DNA of 64,000 nucleotides from Nematostella vectensis (GCF_932526225.1 NC_064034.1:5566001-5630000), one strand, 5' to 3'; numbered from the stretch's first letter, positions 38,600 to 51,284 are shown. The notes: a model not told the origin generated them from the sequence alone. A program made the numbers and translations.

Positions 38600-40680
38600 C
38601 GACTGAGGTGAGCGAATTTGAGCCCCTTGTACCGTCGCTTGTCGAGGTATACAGGCTTAAAGCCAAACATTTTCTAGCGGGCCAACTTCCATTTTATATT
38701 AATGTGTGGAAAACACTTACCTCTGACCCAGAAATTTTGGAAACTGTGGCGGGACAGCACATCGATTTTACCACAATTCCTGAACAAACTAATCCTCCTT
38801 TTCAGCCAACATGGCATAACAGCGAGGCAAAGTTAATAGACACAGAGGTGCACAACCTTGTTGCATCAGGTGTCATAGTAGAGACTAGTCACGAACAGGG
38901 CGAATTTATCTCCCCTATCTTTTTGCGACCCAAATCAGATGGTTCGCAACGCATGATACTCAATCTCAAACAATTAAACAATTTGTGACTTACCACCATT
39001 TTAAAATGGACACTTTCTCTACAGCTTTTGACATGATGAAACCTGACTGTTACATGTGCTCAGTGGACTTAAAATCTTCCTATTATTCAGTTGCAATTGC
39101 ACCAGAACATCAAAAATTTCTTAAGTTTTCTTGGCGTGGTAAACTTTACCAGTACACATGTTTTCCAAATGGCCTGGCTTTTTGCCGAAGAAAATTTACC
39201 AAGCTACTTAAGCCTGTATACTCGACACTTCGACAATGTGGTCACCTTTCTGTGGCCTATATCGATGATTCCTAACTGCAGGCCGACAGCTATGAACTTT
39301 GTGTTGAGAATATCATTGATACTCTTACACTATTTAACAAACTTGGCTTTGTTGTACATCCAGAAAAGTCAGTTCTAGTACCCACTCAGAAATTGGTTTT
39401 CCTTGGGTTTATACTAGACTGTACATCTATGACAGTGTCTCTAACACCTGATAAAGTTACCAAACTTAAAGAAACCTGTCAGTTACTCTTGCTTAAAAAC
39501 GCCCATCAATCAGAGAAGTGGCTTAAGTTCTGGTGCTGATGACTTCTAGCTTTCCAGGCATATTTTATGGCCCATTACACTACCGATATCTTGAGATGGA
39601 CAAAACACAGGCCCTTAAAACTAACAAGAGTAATTTTGACAGCCATATGAGCTTATCACCAGAGGCAATAGAAGACCTTAATTGGTGGATATGTTCAGTT
39701 GAGAACGAATGTAAACCAGTCCGCCATGGGGAGATACAACTTACTATGGCTACTGATGCTTCAAAAAAGAGGTGGGGGTGCAGGATACTCCCTCGGGGGT
39801 AACTGGACCCCATCTGAAGCAGAATACCACATAAACTACCTTGAGATCAAGGCAGTCTTTTTGGCTTTACAAGCATTCTCACATATTGTCTCTCACAAAT
39901 GTGTAAAAATTTTTGTTGATAATACAACTGCTGTAGCATGTATCAACCAATTGGGAACCTGCCATTCTAGAGAGATAAATGCACTTGTGATACAAATTTG
40001 GACTTGGTGCATTAAACATGATACCTGGATAACCGTCGCTCATATTCCTGGGAAAGAAAATATCACTGCAGATAGCGAGTCTAGAAAGCAAAGAAGGGAA
40101 ACAGAGTGGGCTTTAGACACTGACATATATACAGCCCGAGTGGCTAAATTTCAGATAAAGCCTGACATTGATCTATTTGCATCAAGGCTTAATTTTAAAT
40201 GCAGAGTCTATATCTCATATCAACCTGACCCAGGGGCATATGCTGTTAATGCATTTCATACCTCCTGGAAAAACCTGTGTTTTTATGCATTTCCCCCATG
40301 CAGCATTATTCAGAAAGTTCTGAGTAAAATTTCTGATGACCAGGCAACTGGTATCCTAGTTGCCCCTCATTGGCCGACCCAACCATGGTGGCCATTTCTT
40401 GCAAGTTTACTTATGGAACCACCTCTTATTTTACCCAGAAAGAAGAACACCCTGTACTTACCATCCAGTCCAGAGCTGAGACATCCACTCCACAAGACCC
40501 TACAGTTGTTGGCTTGCCCCTTGTCAGGGAACTGCACAAAAGTCAAGGCCTTTCAGCATCAGCTTCCGAAGTTATCCTCCAGGGATGGAGGTCAGGAACA
40601 CAGAAACAGTATCACTCGTATCTTAAACGGTGGAATGTTTACTGTAGTCAACGGAAGATTAAACCTCTTTCGGCACCTGT
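38600..40680 (+). pseudogene. DIRS pol: reverse transcriptase and RNase H
   Basis: RT motifs: FISPIFLRPKSDGSQRMILN, then (one frame over, break at 38985) MCSVDLKSSYYSVAI (motif A), FPNGLAFCRRKFTKLL and SVAYIDDS (motif C) with a stop at once after it. RNase H: AGYSLGGNWTPSEAEYHINYLE, FVDNTTAVACINQLG and HIPGKENITADSESR. Then the DIRS tether DLFASRLNFKCRVYISYQPD and APHWPTQPWWP. At least three frame changes are needed to read it through. Confidence 0.88.
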
Positions 40681-41440
40681 GATTGATGGACTGAACTTCC
40701 TGGGTGTCTTGTACGAGGAACAGCTTCAATACAGTGCTATCAATACAGCTTGTTCAGCATTATCTTCAGTTATATTCCCACCTGGAGGTGGTACGGTTGG
40801 GACACACCCATTGGTCACAAGATTTGTCAGAGGAGTATATAATGCACGCCCAACATTCCCAAGATATCAGGAAATATGGGATGTTGCTGTTGTTCTCAGT
40901 TACCTGAAGACCCTACACCCTCCAGACAAATTATCCCTTTGGAACTGACAATGAAGACTACAATGTTAATTGCCTTATTGTCGGGCCAGCGTTGCCAAAC
41001 TCTACATGCATTGGATATATCCACAATGGACTTAACAGATAAACATTGTATACTTTACATACAGGAACTTTTGCAATCCTCAAGGCTTTCCAAACACTTC
41101 GGACGCCTGGAACTTAAAGCTTATGAGAATGACAAGCAATTATGTGTTGTTACTATCATCAAAGAATATGTTGAAAGAACAAAGTTGTTGAGGGGCAACG
41201 ACTCTTGTTTCCTTATAAGCTTTCAAAAGCCCCATAAGCCAATTTCCACTGACACTATCGGTCGATGGCTTAACAGTTCTTGCAAAGCCTGGTATCAACA
41301 TCAATAAGTACAGTGCCCACAGTACACGTTCTGCATCAATGTCAGCTTGGAAAACTGCAAACATATCCATTAAGACCACAATGGATGCCGCAGGATGGTC
41401 TAATGTAGGAACTTTCGTGCCCTGCCTTTTTTATTTATAC
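40500..41440 (+). pseudogene. DIRS tyrosine recombinase
   Basis: The segment reads WRSGTQKQYHSYLKRWNVYC (core-binding domain), then LLSGQRCQTLHALDI (first catalytic Arg), KPISTDTIGRW, AHSTRSASMSAWK (H-x-x-R box) and AAGWSNVGTF followed by FYLY (candidate nucleophile Tyr). The frame changes near 40945 and 41305. The YR mediates integration of DIRS circles. Confidence 0.85.
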
Positions 41441-41483
41441 AAATATTGTACCCTACCCTATCATTATAATCATAAATGGCCAT

Positions 41484-41540
41484 TCGCAACTTTAAATACT
41501 GCCTGCTTGCTTTCGCGCGCGCTATCTCACACGTGACTTC
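41484..41540. repeat. Right inverted terminal repeat of the DIRS element
   Basis: ACTGCCTGCTTGCTTTCGCG continues as CGCGCTATCTCACACGTGACTT and pairs with the left repeat. Confidence 0.85.
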
Positions 41541-41759
41541 TCCGCTCCTGCCCAATAGCTCGTAGAATTACAATCAAACTTCACCTTACAGGTAAGTCTC
41601 GTTTAATTTCTAAATTTTCCAGCACGACTGATGCGTGACCTCGGTGAGACAATAGAAATGATTGCGTTACGCGTTTAAAGCGCAAACTATCCAAGTTGGT
41701 AAGAGCTAAAAACCAAATGGAAATAATACTAGGCTGTATATTTTTTTCTGTTCGTAGCT

Positions 41760-41955
41760 TCGCATACCGTGCGTGTCCGATGGCATCTTGTCAACCCTTG
41801 TCACTCGCGAGTCCCTTGTCGCGTGCGAGATCGATGGCATACCGTCACCCCTTGTCGCGTGCGAGTCCGATGGCATTCCCTCACCGCGATAACGATGGAA
41901 TTCAGTCATCCCTTTTGTCTCTGAGTCTGATGGCAATCCAGCCTTTTCCTGTCTT
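41760..41955 (+). repeat. Degenerate 36-50-bp repeats (GATGGCAT / CCCTTGTCGCG)
   Basis: Four or five irregular units combine TCCGATGGCAT, GTCACCCCTTGTC and GCGTGCGAG. They open a spurious Ser/Arg-rich frame. No function is evident. Confidence 0.65.
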
Positions 41956-44336
41956 GTATTAAACATATAAGCAAAATTGTGCACCTCGGTAAGCAAACCT
42001 AAAATTTTCACGCAATAAGGCTAAAATAAGGTTCTAGACAGAAAAATAAAGCAACTTTGCAGTTTATTACGATTTTCAATGTAAATTGTTCAATATCATT
42101 TATCTTGAATGGCGGCTATCTTGGATTTTTTTTAAATTCCATGAAATCAAAGGATTCTTTGTACGGATTCACGTGAAACTATACAAATACTTAATAGTAA
42201 ATCTAGAAAGTATAATTGAGAGGAAAACTTTTTCTTAGCTGACTTGACAGAGAAAGCTGCCCAATCTCTGCCGGTCGAACGTTTGGCCTTGTTTCATAAA
42301 TATATTTACGTATTTAGCGTATCTTTTGGTGGTTATTATTATAATCCACTACTGTACGCCCTGTAAGTACCAGGAAAAGGCGTCTCCCATGTATGGATAC
42401 TGAAATACAAGTATCTTTTAATCAAGCTGCAAGGCATTTAGGCCATTATCATTTCATTAAATGTAAATTGTTTAAGCCATAATAAATTCACCTCTATAAA
42501 ACTGTAAGTATAAGTATTTGGGCGTGGCGTCCTAACACAAATTACTCGTGATGCTAAGATCTATCACCTTGCCAAATTTCATGCTTGTACTAAAAAAAAA
42601 ACAATTCTGCACCATTTTCCTGTACTATATTGTTTTGTTGATATTCTTAGCCAATCAGCAATGAGAAGCACCTGCCAACTAGCAAAATCGCTATGTCGTG
42701 GCTGTCAATATCAAATTGTTGTTTTTAGTCGACGCAACGCTAGACGCGATTATTACATACATGAATATCGAGGTATAATAGCAGCTCATCTTTTGTATAA
42801 ATACCATTGTAATGGTGATACACGACAAAACTTTTGGCGGTATGTGTGGTAGATGTGACACATCTTTGTTAACACTGTTGAATATGTATAAATGCAAGGA
42901 ATCTCTTGTTCACAGCCTGCTCGCTCCAAGATTTATTGCACGCTTTAGGAATCGACTTACAGAAGAAGATTACAGCTACGACGGCGTGACCGAGAATATG
43001 AAATTTTTAGCAGCGACAACGGCAATGCGAACGGCGACGGCAGAAAGCAATTGAAAATTCAAATATTCATCCGTTATCCTTCAAACTACAACGTGAAAAC
43101 TCCAAGATTCACGGTCTAGCAAGGAAGGGAACGTGTGCACTGAAATTTTTTTTTAGTCGCCGACGTAGTTGCTTAGACCCTGGGATTCCTGTGGCGAAGG
43201 AAAGGGAAAAGGAGAGCCGGCAGCAAGACCCTATGCTCTTGCATGTTCTCCGTTCGCTGACGAACAGAGCACGCTGATTGGCTTATTTCGACAGGTCATC
43301 ATATAAAGTGCAACATCTAAAAATAGGCCTAGACTCGTCCTTCGACTGTGAACTCCGCAGATCCTAAGCAACTTAGTGCGCCGCGCGCCTCAAGCTTTGC
43401 TAACATACGGGAATCAAATCCGACGTGAGAAGTCAAGGTTAAGTTACTTTTTATCGAAATGTCTACGACACCGAAAAAACCTACATGCTGTTGGACATGA
43501 AGAAGAAGCTATTTTCAAAGCTATTTGGGTCTTATTTGTTTTGGGATTGATCAACTTCCATTCAGTGTAAAAGACTCATTCGCATCGAATCGTATTCTGC
43601 ACTATGGGAAACCAGTAGTCCTTCTTATTCGATTTTTCTTCGATGTTTAAATCACACATTTGGGATATAAGTTCGAAGAATATTCAGATATGTCTTAAAC
43701 CGTGTATGTCAGCCGGAGAACGACGCTGGTATCAAATAAAAAACTAAACTTTTTCTTGAAAACGACGCAACAAAAACATCCATAAATTGTGAGTCTTTAG
43801 ATTATACCAGAGGAAACCTACCAGAGTCTGTTTTATAGTAAAGTAAATTTTATTGTGCGGTCTCTCCACAACCAGCCATCTTGAATTTGTTGCATTGTAT
43901 TTATTGGAAATCCAACACGGATGCTATCGCTTCAAACCAACAACATATTATTCAGCCCTCCTTTTCTACAGACAGTTTGGGATAGAGGATCTTTCTTCAA
44001 TCTGCGATTATATGAAAATATACTAATGTATGACACTAACAATAAGTGCAGAATGTTATCCAATGGTCCTTCCAACCGACCTACAGAAAATCTAAAACTT
44101 ATCTCAGTTGTACCAAAGGAGCCTGTAATTTGATGGAAACTTCTTGTGGGGAACTGTACTCAGCTTTCTTTGATGGCATTAGATGGCTAACATTCCTACA
44201 CTGCTGCCGGACCCACCTGACCAACTGCTATGTGCAGAAAACTGTATAAAGGTAGCATTGCTAGGTGTGGTTAAACTAGGCGCTTGCATCCCACCACCTT
44301 GGTGACATCTGACCCTTTTCCATATAATGTCCATAT
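41956..44336. other. Intergenic, no gene recognised
   Basis: AT-rich unique-looking DNA with scattered short frames on both strands. None shows a family motif, a splice-linked neighbour or repeated structure. Part of 43850-44336 may belong to the retroelement whose LTR follows. Confidence 0.4.
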
Positions 44337-44617
44337 TGTTACGAAACAAGCGATTAGTTAAGAAGGATGGAACTTGTGTATGCATGTATTGTTTTGAAAG
44401 AGGAATTGGAATGTAAGCAAAATAAACAATAGGAGATTCCATGTAAAGGAATGATAACTATTCTCGAGTTGTGAGTTATATAAATAGAGTAAAGAAAGCT
44501 AATAAAACGAGAAGAAAAGTATTATGAAATGAGCTCTGGAATTTGAGGTTTTTATTTGTTGCTGTGCGCGCTCTTTTTGCTCCTATTTCTGTTTTTCTGG
44601 TACTTTGCGACGCAACA
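44337..44617 (+). mobile_element. Lone LTR of a gypsy-type retrotransposon
   Basis: A 281-bp segment begins TGTTACGAAA and ends GACGCAACA (TGTT...AACA inverted ends). It holds a TATA-like TTATATAAATAGAG at about 44475 and an AATAAAA at about 44501. Right after it, TGGGGCTCAGACGGGAA (44621-44637) has the form of a tRNA primer-binding site (TGG start, 3 bp from the LTR end). A basic open frame follows, but no pol is present, so this is a 5' LTR plus leader stub. Confidence 0.55.
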
Positions 44618-45235
44618 TTTTGGGGCTCAGACGGGAAACTGTTCGACGGGAAATTAAAACAGGAAACGAAAGGTTTATTTAGATGGAAAGAAGGCACAGA
44701 AAGAAAATCGACAAAGAAAGCAGGAAATAATTTATGTAACTCAAGCGTCGGTGAAAAGGCAATGGAGATCAGAAGCAAGCACAGGATTTGGTAACTATTG
44801 ACTAATATCGTGGGAGATTTATTTAATATCGAGAAAACGTATCTGTTTAGATTGATGCAGCTTATTAGAAACGTGACGGTGTTAATTAAGTAATTCACGT
44901 TCATTATTCAATCCCGCAACAGTGTAGTTAATGGACATTTTCTTGCATTGTGCGGCGGGATTGTAACTCAATTTGGTGAAGATTTGAAACAGTTGGTTGC
45001 TTGTACACCTTTTGCTGTTCATTACCAGGAAATCTACATTCATTTGCGGCAATTTACGATCAATAACGCGAATATACATTCATTTTCGTCATAAAGCGCT
45101 CATTTGCGTGAACACAAATTTCATTAGCGATATTTACATCGCCAGTAACATAAGATGTGCTAGCTAGGAATCAATTTATTGATGCTCTCACAGATGAAGA
45201 AACAAAACTCGTGTGAGGCAAGGACGACCAAGAAC
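44618..45235. other. Retroelement leader stub, then unique DNA
   Basis: After the primer-binding-like site the sequence runs through a Lys-rich frame to about 44794, which could be a gag beginning. From 44800 to 45235 nothing is recognisable. Confidence 0.35.
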
Positions 45236-45833
45236 CAGGGGTGGATCCAGGTTTTTGAGTGAGTAGTTTCCACCGAAACACCAACAATAGGGGTGCGCTC
45301 CCCCCAAAAAATTTGAAATTTCAAGCTCTATAAATGCCATTTTCTGCATTTTCCGCGGTGGTTTCCAAGTGAGTTAGCCAATCAAAAATGGTTTTGAGTG
45401 AGTTCCAACACAATGAAAAAATTTCCAGCCAATCGCGCGAGGTTTTGAGTGTGTTCCATTGCTAACTATAATAATACCTTACCCCCCCCCCCCCCCCCAA
45501 CTTGCTTGCAAATTGGTGACAATATTTTCCGATCTTATCCGACGGATTTCCGAAGGTTCCCGAAAAGTGATCGAAGCTCAAATCCAAAGCTCGTGATCCA
45601 GGGCGCTCCGTGAAGTCGCATTAGAATAATAACGACGATAAGGCATCTTTTTACGTTTTTAATTTAATTAAAAAGCAAAAATACAGGAGATTGAATGATT
45701 TCTACAGACAAGCCAATAGTTTCTAGGGATATCGGAGTATTTTTAAAAAAGCCATTTAAGTTCAAAATAACTTGGTCTGAAAAACTTTGAGTGTGTTCCG
45801 GAACTCACGTAAACTACCCTGGATCCAACCCTG
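45236..45833. mobile_element. 598-bp MITE with CAGGGxTGGATCCAGG ends
   Basis: Inverted ends: CAGGGGTGGATCCAGG (45236-45251) and CCTGGATCCAACCCTG (45818-45833), with one mismatch. The 5-bp direct repeat AGAAC flanks both sides (45231-45235, 45834-45838). The interior repeats TTTTGAGTGAGTT and GAGTGTGTTCC several times, also near both ends. The CAGGG-type end suggests hAT, but that superfamily normally makes 8-bp duplications. Confidence 0.75.
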
Positions 45834-45973
45834 AGAACTATCCAGCACGCATTAGAAATTGCGCTGGAGCTAGAATCCTATGCTCTCGCAAGCAAATGGG
45901 GATAAGCTCGTGTGGTAAGACTAGCGACAAAAGAACAAGGGCCTCAGCATTTTCCAGCGCAGCCAGTCCTCCC

Positions 45974-46207
45974 TCATGACGCACTTTCAAAAATAGAAAA
46001 TTTGTGTGAAAAAAGTTTTATGAGAAGAGACCGTTTCAGCAATGCAAGGCGCGATGCTACATCTGTAATGAGCAAAGATATTTGCAAGTGGATTGTCCCA
46101 GATAGAGTTTCCTTACAGGCGTCACATCTCGGTTTACCCGATGTCACGGTTAAATACTGGTCTTTGAACTCCTTTACTCTATCCCACGAGGACACATTGG
46201 GGTCCAC
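45974..46207 (-). pseudogene. Zinc-finger (BED-like) transposase N-terminal fragment
   Basis: The minus strand reads SSWDRVKEFKDQYLTVTSGK, then PRCDACKETLS. This resembles the N-terminal CxxC finger of a family of hAT-associated proteins common in invertebrates (RVxEF...F C x A C R E x L S). The His ligands downstream are not in frame. It is a remnant; no element ends were located. Confidence 0.35.
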
Positions 46208-46619
46208 TGACCCACACCCGCTTCTTGTCTTCTCAGAGGGATTACTTTGTACTTTTCTTGTTCGAGAAACATCGGCTTTGTGCCGGAGTACTCAACCTAG
46301 CTCCTGCATTGGCTGCTATTTCTAAAGGATCTGAATATTCATTAGATTCATCATGGTCACTCGAGCATGGACCATCGCTCAACTCCGCCATTTTGGATTT
46401 TATTATCCGCTGACCATTCTAAAACTACCACAGGCATACCAACACTTATAGTCGTTCTAAAAGATATATTACATCACGAATCAGCTAAAGTATCAGCGGA
46501 GCAGCGCGGCTCGCGGAGCTCAATAGGTATAGAAATTGGTCATAAACTAGGCGACTCAAAATTTGTGGTCAATGACGTCACACGCTGTCAGCTGGCTGTA
46601 CCACTCACGTGACCAGCTC

Positions 46620-49560
46620 ATGCGACCAGGCCAGCTAATTGATTGATCACTCTAAACCAATGACAGACTGGCTCCGACAGGAACTGGGGGGGGGGGGGGG
46701 GCTTGGAAAAGCCGGGGTGGGGGACTAAGCCTATTCTGACTTTCGACATCAAACGATCAACGGAACACAAGCTGGCAGAGAAGAATTGGCGAAAAAAGTG
46801 TTTAATAGAGAAAATGCAACTAACAATCCAGTCAAATGACCGTATGGAAATAAGAATTTAAAGGATACATCTGTCTACTGCTTTGTAGGAACTGCTTTGT
46901 TCTTACAAGCTCGGAATATCGGCTCGACTTCTTCACCTGGTGCGGTGGTTGATAACTTTATAGTTTAAGAAAAAGGCTACAAAACCAGCAGCATTTATCA
47001 GGAAATTGTCGTGGCTCTGCACTACTATTCGCATCATGATGTCACAGAGCAAAAATCAAAAAAGAAAAGCTTTTTTTATGAGCGAAAATACAGAATTGTT
47101 CTCCTAAACAAGCGAACACAACAAGGCAAACAACATGGACAGTCAAGGTGAGTTCCAACCGAATATTTCAATTCAAAATAGTGGGAAATAGAATATATGA
47201 ATCAAAACGTAATTCCTGTCATATTTCTTTTAAGTGTAATGCTTTTTGTTTGCAAATATTTCTGATAATGATCCTCAAACAAAACGATTTTTGTCGTTTT
47301 ACAACTTCTCTGATTTTCCCGGTGTCACTATTCAATCATCTTGCTTCCACTGTGTTTTTAATTGGCTGAGAGGTCAATATTCTTGAACGCTGATTGGATG
47401 CTATTTTGGCGCGCACTAAAATGGCTTCCCAGTTAATCGTAAAAGAAATTTTTCGTCAAATAAGTAAAATACATCTACAAATTAAGACTTATCTATCTAG
47501 CTCAGGTAAGAACGACCTTTACGACTCATGTATACACAGTTATGTTAGTAAAACTATGTATCATTAAGCTTATTTAATTGACAATTCATTTGTTATTTAT
47601 TGGCAAATGTGTGAGGAAAAACAAAAAGCATTTCGCAATCATCCTTGCAAAGTCTTTCTCTTTTCTTTTCCTGTCTATGCTATGTTTTTGTCCCAAATTT
47701 TATGTTGAATACACAAAAACGTCAAAATGTCTCTTTTTTCTTTCTCATATAAAGCCAATATTGATCTGTTGTCTGTTTTTGTTTGGTAAGGATACTAATC
47801 TAATCATATTTGTTTTCCTCTATGTTTGTTCTCATGTTTTAAGAAAATTAGAAAATTAAAATAACAGCGAGCAATTTTTTTCTGATTCAGGTGAACTGTT
47901 AATACCCAAAAGCCATGATGTGCGACTGAATGAAGACATGGATGATGAGCAGCATATTTTAGCAAAATATTTAGCTTTCCTTTTTCTTCCATTTAAAATA
48001 TGATGTTCCTTTTCAATCAATCTGCATTCTTCCCCTGAGAAAAAAATATTTCTCCAGTTTGGTTGATATTGCCCTAAAATTTTTAACAATTAAATTCACA
48101 AAAACTTTGATTTCTTTTTCCGTTTTAAAGGGGGGGGGGTGTCACAAGTGCTATGCTCTTTTCATTCTTTTGTGAGATTCAAGCTACTTATAAGTAGCAA
48201 TAATTCGAGTTTATTCAGAACCTACATTTCTGTGCATCTTCGCCATATCTGCTATTGGGTAAAATTGCTGTTTACCATACCCATTTTCGCAGAGAGACTC
48301 CCATAGAAACAGAAGGGGATGATCGATCTCAAACCTAAGGGATAACACTTTGGGTGTGGTCAGTAATTCTTACCCCATAAGGTAGCACATTAGGTGTGGT
48401 CAAGCATTTTCTTTCCCTAAGCATTTTGAACACTCCCTAAGGAAAAGCAGTTAGCATTATTTCAAACCCTTAAGATAGGACAAACAACCCCATCTGACTA
48501 TTTTAGGAGGAGCCCTCCCCATCCTGGATGGATATTGTCAAATGTGATTTCTCTTTCCTTATCTATGCTCACTTTGCCTGGGGTTTTAACTGGGAGGTTA
48601 ACATTTAAGAATGATATAACTGTGCTGTTAGACTGAAGTAGGAAAAGGATAGTGAATTGAAATATAAGTTGCTCGAGGTAAACAAAGTTGCTCGAAATAG
48701 CAAAAGTTGCTCAAAAGTTGCCGAGCAACTTATGGAAAGCCCTCGGGCACACAGGGAACGCTTGAACTTTCTCGCGCCACGCTCCCTGTGTGCCCGATCT
48801 CCGCGACGATCTGGGTCCCCGAGGATGGTATGTTGATCTGCCGCTTGTTGCACGTTGGCCATTTTGTTTACTTTTTGGACGGCTGTGATTGGTTCGATTT
48901 GACCGCTCCTTACACTTTCATTAGACACGGGAGGTCAATCGTGAAGCGTGACATGCAAAAACTTAGGGTCTTCCTTTCACAGGAATCCCGAGTCTCCGGA
49001 GAACCGGCTGGCAGGCTATGTGGACGGACGAAAACGGAACCTTTCGAATACGATGGCGTGATAACTCAGGTCCAGTCCACTTGGCGCGCGAGTACGTATG
49101 CGCTTTCAATGGCGCTTTTTGTTGTGGTTTCTCCGTTTTCTTGGGGACGGGCCGAATCAAAATGAAAACGCTTCGTGTGGACGCGGATCTTTTTGAAAAC
49201 GGAACAAAAACGTTGTTATTTCAAACGAAAACGGATACGTGGGGACAGGGTCTTAAATTCCCTATGTCATCTGGAATACATTGTATGTTAGATAGATGTG
49301 GTTTCAATCACTCTATAAATCATGTAATAACTTCCTGAATGCTTATTTAAAACCAGCTTTGACTTCATTTTTGGTCACTGATAATAATACCCGAGAATAA
49401 CAGAATGGCTAAATATAAAAAGAGTTCAGAATCAATCTGTTTAATGATAAAAGGCACAGGGTTGTTTTTATGTTTTAGGAGTTTAGGATTGACTTAACCC
49501 AATGTTCCAAAGTAATTTAAATCTATTATCATAATACAGCTGTCATATTTAATGTTGGTC
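46620..49560. other. Region with a possible first exon, a hairpin and G-tracts
   Basis: ATGGACAGTCAAG|GTGAGT at 47134-47146 can be joined in phase to 47892 onward (GELLIPKSHDVRLNEDMDDE). This might be the 5' end of the integrase-like gene downstream, but no further support exists. A 17-bp inverted repeat (GGGCACACAGGGAACG at 48748 and CGCTCCCTGTGTGCCC at 48779) forms a compact hairpin. Poly-G tracts lie at 46687 and 48130. Direct repeats of GGTGTGGTCA occur at 48353-48404. Confidence 0.35.
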
Positions 49561-49856
49561 CGACGTATATAATACTATGAAGCTTATAGGAGGAAACCAG
49601 CCTCCTCCAAAGAAGAAGAGAGTTGCACAAAGGAGAGACTATGTCTCAGTTGTGAGTAAATGAAGTTATAGCTTTTTTTTGAAAATTTCTAGTCGATGTT
49701 GGGGGTAGCGGGGAGGAGGGGTCGAGGCCCCTGAAAAAATTGGTTATCCATCCTGCTGTATTTCTTGGGCTCAAAATGTTGGCGGTAGCACCATAGCAAC
49801 CTATTCCGTTGAGCTCCCTGTAGATTAGAGTATCGATACTGGATTTGTTTTCTTAG

Positions 49857-49930
49857 GGAGCGGTCATTTATTACTGGATGTGGACAAATATGTAGGGGCT
49901 TGGATTTGAGGGGGGGGGGGGGGGGGGCTT
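49857..49930 (+). mobile_element. Partial copy of the AGGGAGCGGTCATTTATTACT element
   Basis: AGGGAGCGGTCATTTATTAC, GGACAAATATGTAGGGG and a G-run match the left end of the element at 54031-54450. The rest is missing. Confidence 0.7.
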
Positions 49931-50347
49931 CTCAAGAAGAATACTATGGTGCCATAATGATTCAACAAACAACGACCCTGTGTATATTGCCAAGTATTAC
50001 TATGATTTTGTGGTGGAAAATCAAGGTAAGTCCCTTAAAGTCCATATGACCTTTTAGAGTTGATAGGTTTGGTCTATTCTTTATATTTTTATCTTCCAAA
50101 TGCGAATAACTCGAATCTGTAATATTGAGGTATTTTGGTCAACCTTTGGAAAAAGGCCGTGAACGTGACGTAGATCGAGATGTCAATCAAATTACATGAG
50201 AAAATATATGCACGCGCTAAACTGGTTCCCGTCTTCATGTCCTCTTAGTTATTGCTGAGGATCGTTTTGTGGTTACAAGTTTTACCGTCATCTTTATATC
50301 TCAACCTGGTAGTCAAATGATTATTTTGCAGATGTGTTTCCTGATGT

Positions 50348-50454
50348 TAAATTCGGCTTGTTTTGGAAGCTACTTCAAAGACATAAATTTATTTGTCTTT
50401 TAAGTAGCATTTTCACCTCAAAGCAGCAGCAGCTTCCAAAACAAGCCAAATTTA
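50348..50454. repeat. Foldback hairpin, 24-bp outer arms
   Basis: TAAATTCGGCTTGTTTTGGA-AGCT (50348-50371) pairs with AGCTTCCAAAACAAGCCAAATTTA (50431-50454), with one mismatch. An inner pair, GCTACTTCAAAGACATAAA and TTTATTTGTCTTTTAAGTAGC, extends the fold. It sits in an intron of the integrase-like gene. Confidence 0.8.
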
Positions 50455-51284
50455 CCCACCTAAAAAACGAGATACGAGGAAAAGAAACCAACCACTGCAA
50501 AGAGGGAAGAATAAACTTTATTTATAAACTGATTTTAAAGAATAAAGTGAAAGGACAAATATGTATTTTTTTCCTATATTCATGTATTTTTCTGTTGTTT
50601 GACCACTCAGATGTACAAGCCCCCTAAGGCTCTTCTGTGGCTTTTTCTTGGGGTGTCAGTCTCATTCAAGGGGGCGGCTATCGATGCTAGCCCTATGCCT
50701 CCTCTGGCCCATACTCACTGTGGCCGCACTTCCTATGGATAATCTATTGTTAAAAACAATACTAAATATTGTTATTGTGCCAGTTATACCCTCTTTGACA
50801 AGGTCTGATGCTGGGACGGAAAACAGCATCCTGGCAAGTTGTCAAATGTACATGGAAGGCCCAGATAAGCCATGACTATGGCACATCGATAAAAAACCAG
50901 GTAAAAAAGCACTGCCACCCTGACCACCACTCTATTTTCGCACTTCAATAGAGTCTCCGAGAACCCTTTGGACGTCGTTGTGCCCATAGGATTTCTATCA
51001 AATAAATTTTAGCAATAGAGTACTACTGTATGTACACCTGTATTTCCATAATGTTGTAGTTGTTGGCCGAGTTTAAATCAGGCTCATGTCTTTATTTTGC
51101 TAATTACATTTTTACGTTTTGACAGAGAATTGAGGCCTATTGGAGTATCCAACGCCATCGCAACTCTATTTTTTGGGAACAATTATTCAAGGTAACGTTG
51201 ATTGTCCTTGTATGTATCTTTCATGGAGTTATGAACTAATGACGTTCTTATAAAAAAGGTTCTTATAATATATATTATATATAT

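Larger units (their letters stand above)
37355..41620 (+). mobile_element. DIRS-like tyrosine-recombinase retrotransposon, degenerate
   Basis: Inverted terminal repeats: ACGTATGAGATAGCGCGCGC plus GAAAGCAAGCAGGCAGT at 37418-37454, and the reverse complement at 41489-41526 (one mismatch). Weaker similarity extends about 60 bp further out on both sides. Between them, on the plus strand, are gag (37518-38570), RT with YIDD (38600-39275), RNase H (39640-40440) and tyrosine recombinase (40500-41440). This is the DIRS1-group order. DIRS elements integrate a circular intermediate by YR, leave no target duplication, and lack integrase and protease. Frames break near 37890, 38985, 39275, 40650, 40945 and 41305, so this copy is dead. 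Confidence 0.9.

Noticed and set aside
43376-43570. 64-codon basic frame after a GC-rich stretch
   Set aside because: No motif, no neighbours, length within chance expectation.
49018-49260. Repeated GAAAACGGA / GTGGACG words suggesting a transposon end
   Set aside because: The words recur in direct, not inverted, orientation and no target duplication is visible.
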